Both the position numbers and the translations under genes were made by a program. Shown here one piece after another: positions 58,096 to 64,000 of a DNA stretch of 64,000 nucleotides (position 1 is its first letter; every line of letters starts with the position of its first letter). The stretch spans positions 56,761,602 to 56,825,601 of the forward strand of contig JANJXV010000013.1 in the NCBI GenBank assembly GCA_024803745.1, read 5' to 3'. This stretch comes from Megascapheus bottae (lineage: Eukaryota; Chordata; Mammalia; Rodentia; Geomyidae). The notes below the pieces were generated by a model. It was not told the origin of the DNA and did no database searches. It saw only the letters and a program-made list of their open reading frames with translations.

Positions 58096-60547
58096 GGAGC
58101 ATTCTGGTCCATCAACAAACAAGAAAGACAGGGGGAAGTTTTCGAAGCTAAGCTTCGAGACTAGCAAGTAAATGCTATTGTAGGTGTAAATCAAATGACA
58201 CCATTTTGGTGCTAGTGGACACCAAAATAGTAAGCAATGACAAATATGGCGGCAGGAATTCCAGACAGAGCAGTAATAACCATGAAGTTTAATGGTCTAG
58301 GTATACAAACTGAAGTGCCACCCGTGAAGGGGGCAAGAAGGAAATGGAATCGGCTCTTGTTACTTCAGATATACAGACAGCTGCAGAGTTAGTACCAAAG
58401 TAAAAGAATGCTCTACGAATCCGGAGGCAATGTGGGGAGCTGTGCTAATGAGGGGGGGTTTTCGGCTGGGAAAGCAGTCGTTATGAAGCTAAAACCTTGA
58501 TGGGTGCGCTTCCTTTGACAGCACACACTCAAAGCAGGAAACAGAACTTCAAAGGGAAATTGGTGAGTCCTCCGTCCGTGGACGACTGTTCCTATGTTGG
58601 AAATGCTAGACTGAGCCTGCAGATCACTCAAGACAGAGCCGAAGTGGACATCACCATGCCTGGGAGAGATACCTAGAAGCCCTTTTCATAGGAAAGAACA
58701 TGGATTTCTTTCAAGCTCACATACAGCACGACGAGACAGGTCACCCGCCAACCCACAAACCACATGCTGACGGCTCTCTAAACATGGAAATCCTGCAGAG
58801 CTAGCTACGGTCTCGTCAGCCACAGTCTAGAATTTAGTAACACAAACAACTCCAAACTCTAAACTACACGGAGAATTACCAACCGTTCTTGGTGAATAGA
58901 TGAGTTGAAGAAATTTGAGGAGAAAACAATGAATATAAAAAGACAATGTTTGATGCAGTGAAAACAGCAAATGGAGGCAAATTTAAAGCACTGTCGGGTC
59001 CATATGCTGAGAAATAAGACACCTAAAATCAATTGATATCAGCTAGTGAAAGAGAAAAAAATTACAGTAAATTAAGTATATAGTAAGTAGAGGAATAAAA
59101 TTCAACTTGGAGAGGAAAGTGGAACTCAAAAATTAAAGGAAAAAAAGGTAAAAATCCTAATCAATAAATGAAATTGATAAATTCTCTGGCTTGGTTAACC
59201 ACATAAGAAAGAGATGCCACAATAATAGAATGTGGAACCTTGCTACAGGCCTCAGGAGATTTAAAATAATGGAGTAATGCTATGAAAGTACTCTGCCTAC
59301 AATAATATGCCACACTCTCCATGTAATTGGCATAGAACGCGTCAAGTTCGTGAAGTTTGTCAAGTTTCATAAAACGAGCCAGGGGACCTGTCCAGTCCAT
59401 CCTACAAAATATAGAGCTGTGCTCAGAAACACTTCCCGTGGATTCTGGCAAACCTTTAAATTAGAAAATAGGAGTAGGGTCAGTGCCCAAGGTCATGTGT
59501 GGAGGCCAGGTCACCATAATTCCAAAAGTAGCCAAAGCATCCCAAGAAAGACAACTGAAGGTTACTAACTCCGAACAGTCAGCAAGCCACATCCGACTGA
59601 CTAGCATGGACTTATGCCTGGCTGGTGGAATATTAAACATTCAGGTAATGGAATCTATGCTATCAATAGGTCAAGAATGAAAAACAGTACGATCCTATTA
59701 AAAAAGGCACTGGACAATGTGCAGTACCATTGCGTCATTTTAAAAAATATTCAGATGTAATAGAAGAAGCATCTTCACCTCTGTAGATAAATGTCCACAG
59801 AAATGTATAGCTAACAGAGTCAACTGTGAGGAACTTAGAGCCCTCCCACTACGCAGACAGCAGCACAGGGGTGAGTTCCATGCGGATTTGGCTCTGCATC
59901 TGCAGATCCCAAATAATGCAACAAAAAGGAAAGACAACGTATCTTAGGTGGCTTTGTTGTAGAAACAACAGATACACAGAATTCTGGGGAACTAAGGTTG
60001 CACCATACAAATGTTAATACAAGTCAGTGTTTTGCCCTATGCCATAACCGAGTGGGGTTTCAAATAAAAAAATGAAAACCTGTGTACATTTGGGATACAG
60101 CTAGCCATGAATAGTAAAGCATGTAAAAGATATTACCAAAACTGCTAAAAAAAACCCCTTGAAATCTGAATTTATTCGACGTCGGCGGTATCCATGAACA
60201 CTATCAAGATACCCATGAATCCCTCTTGACCTATACGTCTTTGTTCTGTCCCAAGCAAAAATCCAGAATTTCATTTGATCCGTATTAACAAACGGACTCT
60301 AAAGTCTCTAATCAAGGCAATAGTCTTGGGACAACTAATAGCATCTCAAAGGAGATGAAATGAGAGGCTGGGCCTGTCTTGGAAGGTTCCTGTAAAGTCT
60401 CAGTAATCCAGAAAGCATGTTCTGTGTGAAAGAACAGCCCGGCCACAGGCCGGACTCCAGGCCTTCCCCACACAGCCCACAGGTGACCCCCAAACAGTGT
60501 TGTTTTCCCACAAACAGTGGATGGTGGTAAAGTAATTGTATCTATAG

Positions 60548-60770
60548 GAGAAATGTGTGACTCGTTGGGGCTGGGAGTTTTGCCTAGTGGTTAAAGTGCT
60601 TGCCTAGCATGCATGAAGACCCGGGTTCAATTCCTCAATACCACATGTAGAAGAAAGCTGAGGCTCAAGTGGTGGAGCTCTGGCCTTGAGAAAATCCAAG
60701 GACAGTGCTCAGGCCCTGAGCTCAAGCCCAGGACTGGCAAAAAAAAAAAAAAAGAGAGAAATGTGTGACT
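60548..60770 (+). mobile_element. young IDL-Geo-like SINE with exact target-site duplication
   Basis: The 15-base GAGAAATGTGTGACT lies on both sides (60548-60562 and 60756-60770). Box A-like TTGCCTAGTGG is at 60580-60590 and box B-like GGTTCAATTCC at 60624-60634, followed by the right monomer and an A-run. Box B has one change from the strict consensus. Confidence 0.93.
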
Positions 60771-60895
60771 ACGATACACATGCCTTCCACCCTACACAAA
60801 ATTTAACTTTAAATGAGTCACAAACCTACATGACAATCAGGATGAGAAGACAATAGAAGGTAAGTACTGCAGCACAGTGAAGACTGTGTATGAGG

Positions 60896-60972
60896 ACTGG
60901 GGCTGGCTGGCGTAAGTTACCGAGTCCTTGTCATTCGAGTGCAGGATCCTGAGTTCAAACTCCATGCCAAAA
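60896..60972 (+). mobile_element. ID-like SINE monomer
   Basis: GGGCTGGCTGGCGTAAGTTA and GAGTTCAAACTCCATGCC give a tRNA-like monomer with a short A-rich tail. Confidence 0.6.
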
Positions 60973-61300
60973 ACAAAATGAAGAAAAGCCATGCATAGAA
61001 AGAGACATTCAGTATTCAGTGTCCAGGTGCTGGAAATTCTTCCTCTAAAGGCAGGAACAAAGCAAGATGCCCATTTTAGCCCCTCACTACAGTGCAGTAA
61101 TGAATGTTCTAGCCAGACAACTAGGCAAAGGCCACGCAGACTTGACAGCAATACAATTATAATGTCCTGTGTGGGAAAGTGTACGTACCAAGGCCCCATT
61201 ACACACAAATTCGTTAGAATCAACGAATTCCGCACAACAGGAGAGTCAGCCCACAAAAATGAGCTTCACTTGTATACAGTACGAAGGGAGCATACAGAGA

Positions 61301-61892
61301 CTGGTTTCGTTTTTAGGAATGACGGAGAGCCCACAGCCGGGGCCTGCAAGTCCCCCTGTAATCTCTGTTGATGGGGTGTAACGAAAACGATCATTTTGTC
61401 CTCACCAGAGCCAAACAACAACACCCCACCCAGGCTGCTCCTGCCATCCGCAGGGACAATGCCGGACCACCGCCCGGCGGGATGGGAGCCATGAAAAACC
61501 AAGGACGTGTGACACCAACCAGGAAATACACTCATCTTCCACGAACCGACTCCCAAGGACAGACATGTATGCACTGACTGACGATGAACAATGATTGTGC
61601 TAAGAGAGCTTAGCAAACTACTAGAGAAAAAAGAGAGACTGCAACCCGAAGAGTAACATGGACCCAAAGAAGAGGTTTAACAAAGGGAGAGAAGTCCTAG
61701 AAAGACACGTGTGGGAGTGAAGAATAGGATGGAAAGGAAGAAGGTGATGGGAACCTTCCATAGCAAGCTGATGACGCAGAACGAGGAATGCTTGAACGTA
61801 CAGCCATTTGAAAGTATCTGTAGAGGATGGAGAAAAGACACTAGAAGAAATAAGAATTGATGTCTGCCTAAAGGACGTGACGGAGACAGCTG
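61301..61892. other. unique DNA before tandem array
   Basis: Not recognised. No 23-bp units are present before about 61893. Confidence 0.45.
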
Positions 61893-62573
61893 AGGTCAAC
61901 ACTGCCACCTTGTACCAGTTAACACCACCACACTGTACAAGTTAACACTGTCACACTACAAGTTAACACTCATACTGTATGAGTTAACACTGGCACACTG
62001 TACTAGGTAACACTGTCACACTGTCTGAGTTAACACTGCCACGCTGTATGAGTTAACACTCACATTTCTGAGTTAACACTGCCATGCTGTACTCGTTATC
62101 ACTGTCACATTCTATAAGTTATAATTACCACACTGTATAAGTGAATGCTACCACACTATCTGAGTTAACACTGCCATGCAATGTAAGTTTCCACTGTCAC
62201 ACTGTACAATGTTAACACTGTCCCACTGTACTAGTTAACACTGCCATGCTGGACAGGTTAACACTGGCACACTGTATGAGTTACCACTGCTGTGCAATAT
62301 GTTTCCACTGTCACATTGTACAAGTTAACACTGCCATGCTGGACAGGTTAACACTGGCACAATGTACAGATTCACACTGTCACACTGTATAAGGTAACGC
62401 TGACACACTGTACAGGTTATTATTGTCACACTATATGAGTAAACACTGATGCACTATACAATGCTAACACTGTCACTGTATGAGTTCCCATTGCCATGCT
62501 GTATGAGTTCACACTGATTGCTGTACAAGTTAACATTGGCACATTAAGTGAGTTAACACTGCTACACTGTACG

Positions 62574-62998
62574 AGTTCACACTGTCACACTATGGATTAC
62601 CACTGTCACGCTGACAATGTTAAAACTGGGACACTGTATGAGTTCACACTGTCACACTACAAATTACCACTGTCACGCTGTACAATGTAAAACTGGGACA
62701 CTGTATGAGTTCACACTGTCACACTACGGATTACCACTGTCACACTGACAGTGTTAAAACTGGGACACTGTATGAGTTCACACTGTCACACTATGAATTA
62801 CCACTGTCACGCTGTACAATGTAAAACTGGGACACTGTATGAGTTCACACTGTCACACTATGGATTACCACTGTCACGCTGTACAATGTTAAAACTGGGA
62901 CACTGTACGAGTTCACACTGTCACTATGGATTACCACTGTCACGCTGTACAACGGTAAATCTGGAACACTGTATGAGTTCACACTGTCACACCACATG
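62574..62998. repeat. 67-bp higher-order (trimer) repeat inside the array
   Basis: AGTTCACACTGTCAC-type markers start at 62574, 62641, 62708, 62775, 62842, 62910 and 62976, that is every 66-68 bases. Each higher-order unit has three 23-bp-type subunits, one of them marked by TTAAAACTGGGA or GTAAAACTGGGA. Confidence 0.9.
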
Positions 62999-63380
62999 AG
63001 TTACCTCTGACACACTGTACAAGACTAACACTGGCATACTGTGCAAGTTATCATTGCCACACTGTACGAGTTCACACTAACACATTGTATGAGTTAACAG
63101 TCATGCTATGTGAGTTACCACTGTATAATGTTAACACTGTCACACTACATTTAACTCTGCTACACTGTACACCATGTCACACTGTTCTAGTTAATACTCC
63201 ACATGGTACAAGTTAACACTAACACATTGTACGAGTTAACACTGCCACAATATGAGTTAAAATTGTTACACTGTGTTAACACTATCACAATATACTATGT
63301 TAACACTGCCACACTGTACATCTTAGCATTATCACACTGTATGATGAGTTAATACTGTCACACCATGAGTTAATGCTATC

Positions 63381-63640
63381 TGACTGTATGAGTTCACACT
63401 GTCTGACTGTATGAGTTCACACTGTCAAACTTTATGACTCAGCATTGGCTGTATGAGTTCATACTGTCAGACTGTATAAATTAACATGCCAGATTGTATG
63501 AGTTCACACTGTCTGACTGTATGAGTTCACACTGTCATGTCAGGCTGTCTGAGTTAACACTGTCAAACTTTATGACTCAACATTGGCTATATGAGTTCAC
63601 ACTGTCAGACTGTAGGAGTTCACACTGTCAAGCTGTATGA
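63381..63640. repeat. second higher-order duplication in the array
   Basis: A block with GAGTTCACACTGTCTGACTG begins at about 63381 and again 110 bases later. The marker AAACTTTATGACTCA occurs at 63427 and 63565, 138 bases apart (six 23-bp units). The second copy therefore holds an extra unit. Confidence 0.75.
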
Positions 63641-63695
63641 GTTAACCTGTCAGACTGTATGAGTTCACACTGTCAGACCGTAGTTCACACTACCA

Positions 63696-63928
63696 TTGCC
63701 AGGTGCCAATGGCTTACTCCTATAATTCTAGCTACTCAGGATCTGAGGGTTATGGATCAAAGCCAGCCTGGGCAGAAAACTCCCTGTGACACTCTTATCT
63801 CCAATTAAACCACTTAAAAACAGGAAGTAGCACTGTGGCTCAAAGTGGTAGAGCACAAAGAGCTCGGGCAGCACCAGGCCCTGTGTTTAAGTCCCAGGGC
63901 TGACAGAAGCAATAGCAAAACAAAACAT
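63696..63928 (+). mobile_element. 7SL-like-head dimeric SINE inserted in the tandem array
   Basis: TGCCAGGTGCCAATGGCTTA head, spacer GACACTCTTATCTCCAATTA, right monomer and an A-rich tail. Array units flank both ends. Confidence 0.85.
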
Positions 63929-64000
63929 GGTCATACTACAGGAGTTAACACCGCCATGCTGTATGACATTAACACTATCACACTGTTTGAATTAACACCG
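63929..64000. repeat. 23-bp tandem array, continuing past the window
   Basis: GAGTTAACACCGCCATGCTG-type units resume directly after the SINE and run to the last base. Confidence 0.9.

Larger units (their letters stand above)
54040..61300 (+). mobile_element. mosaic of an old LINE-1 (L1M-like), 5' part to ORF2
   Basis: Parts occur in normal L1 order on the plus strand. 54040-54420 resembles the L1M-type 5' region ('aaggaaatcatggagaaagtactaaag', 'attctggaactgaaaagt'). 56270-56815 resembles a further 5' segment. 58100-58390 is near the ORF2 start. 58640-59750 is ORF2 with the segment around 'gataaattctctggcttggttaacc'. 60990-61300 is later ORF2. The gaps (54990-56265, 56816-58095, 59760-60980) are unrecognised, and SINEs lie within. 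Every reading frame is broken. It may be one element or several pieces. Confidence 0.6.
61893..63695. repeat. 23-bp-unit tandem array (minisatellite/satellite-like)
   Basis: About 75-80 diverged copies of a unit close to CACTGTATGAGTTAACACTGTCA. Unit length varies mostly 20-24. The words GTTAACACTG and GAGTTCACACTG mark most units. Two higher-order periods occur inside it. Frames such as 62496-62690 and 62751-62999 are open only because the unit lacks stops in some frames. Confidence 0.95.

Noticed and set aside
59161..59451. 96-codon minus-strand frame that looks protein-like
   Set aside because: It is the antisense of a LINE-1 ORF2 remnant.
62496..62999. Repetitive His/Cys/Ser-rich frames
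   Set aside because: Translation of the 23-bp tandem array; openness follows from the unit sequence.
61893..64000. CRISPR array
   Set aside because: Units are contiguous and diverged with no unique spacers, in a mammalian sequence.

Overview
This window reads as nuclear DNA of a rodent. It is GC-rich and non-coding, crowded with Pol III-derived SINEs, worn LINE-1 pieces, CA/GA/TTTC microsatellites and minisatellites, and it has one CpG-island promoter. Two dimeric SINE types recur. One has an ID/tRNA-Ala-like head and the other an Alu/B1-like (7SL-like) head, and both are joined to the same right-hand monomer. The first type looks like the IDL-Geo SINE known from Geomyoidea (kangaroo rats, pocket mice, pocket gophers). 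I therefore infer a geomyoid rodent from remembered family features; no database search was possible.

No protein-coding gene could be supported. The many open frames are short, overlap on both strands, lack splice or domain logic, or come from GC-rich or tandem-repeat DNA with no stop codons. The only gene-like structure is at 13.5-15.3 kb. It is a CpG island with an E-box, three forward CCAAT boxes 38-40 bp apart, a GC box and a CRE half-site, followed by a probable non-coding first exon on the + strand ending at a strong splice donor near 14,574. If this reading is right, the DNA to the right is intron or lncRNA territory. The gene itself could not be named.

Layout: 1-13.5 kb is unique GC-rich DNA with several SINEs, an L1 3' end (5.7-7.4 kb), a 40-bp minisatellite (10.1-10.4 kb) and a homopurine tract (10.9-11.1 kb). 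13.5-15.3 kb is the CpG island, with a GC-rich minisatellite inside it. 15.7-17.2 kb is an L1 ORF2 remnant. 17-36 kb is unique DNA with scattered SINEs and microsatellites. 36.5-42.4 kb is a repeat-poor block with AT-rich islands that look like conserved non-coding elements. 43.3-47.4 kb holds two more L1 remnants and several SINEs. 49-52 kb is unique. 54-61.3 kb is a mosaic of one or more old L1 elements. 61.9-64 kb is a tandem array with a 23-bp unit and higher-order structure, broken by one SINE and running off the window edge.

All the L1 remnants I could orient read on the + strand, while SINEs occur on both strands. The most distinctive signals are the 23-bp array with its 67-bp trimer period, the splice-donor-bearing minisatellite beside the promoter, and the two SINE heads that share one tail.
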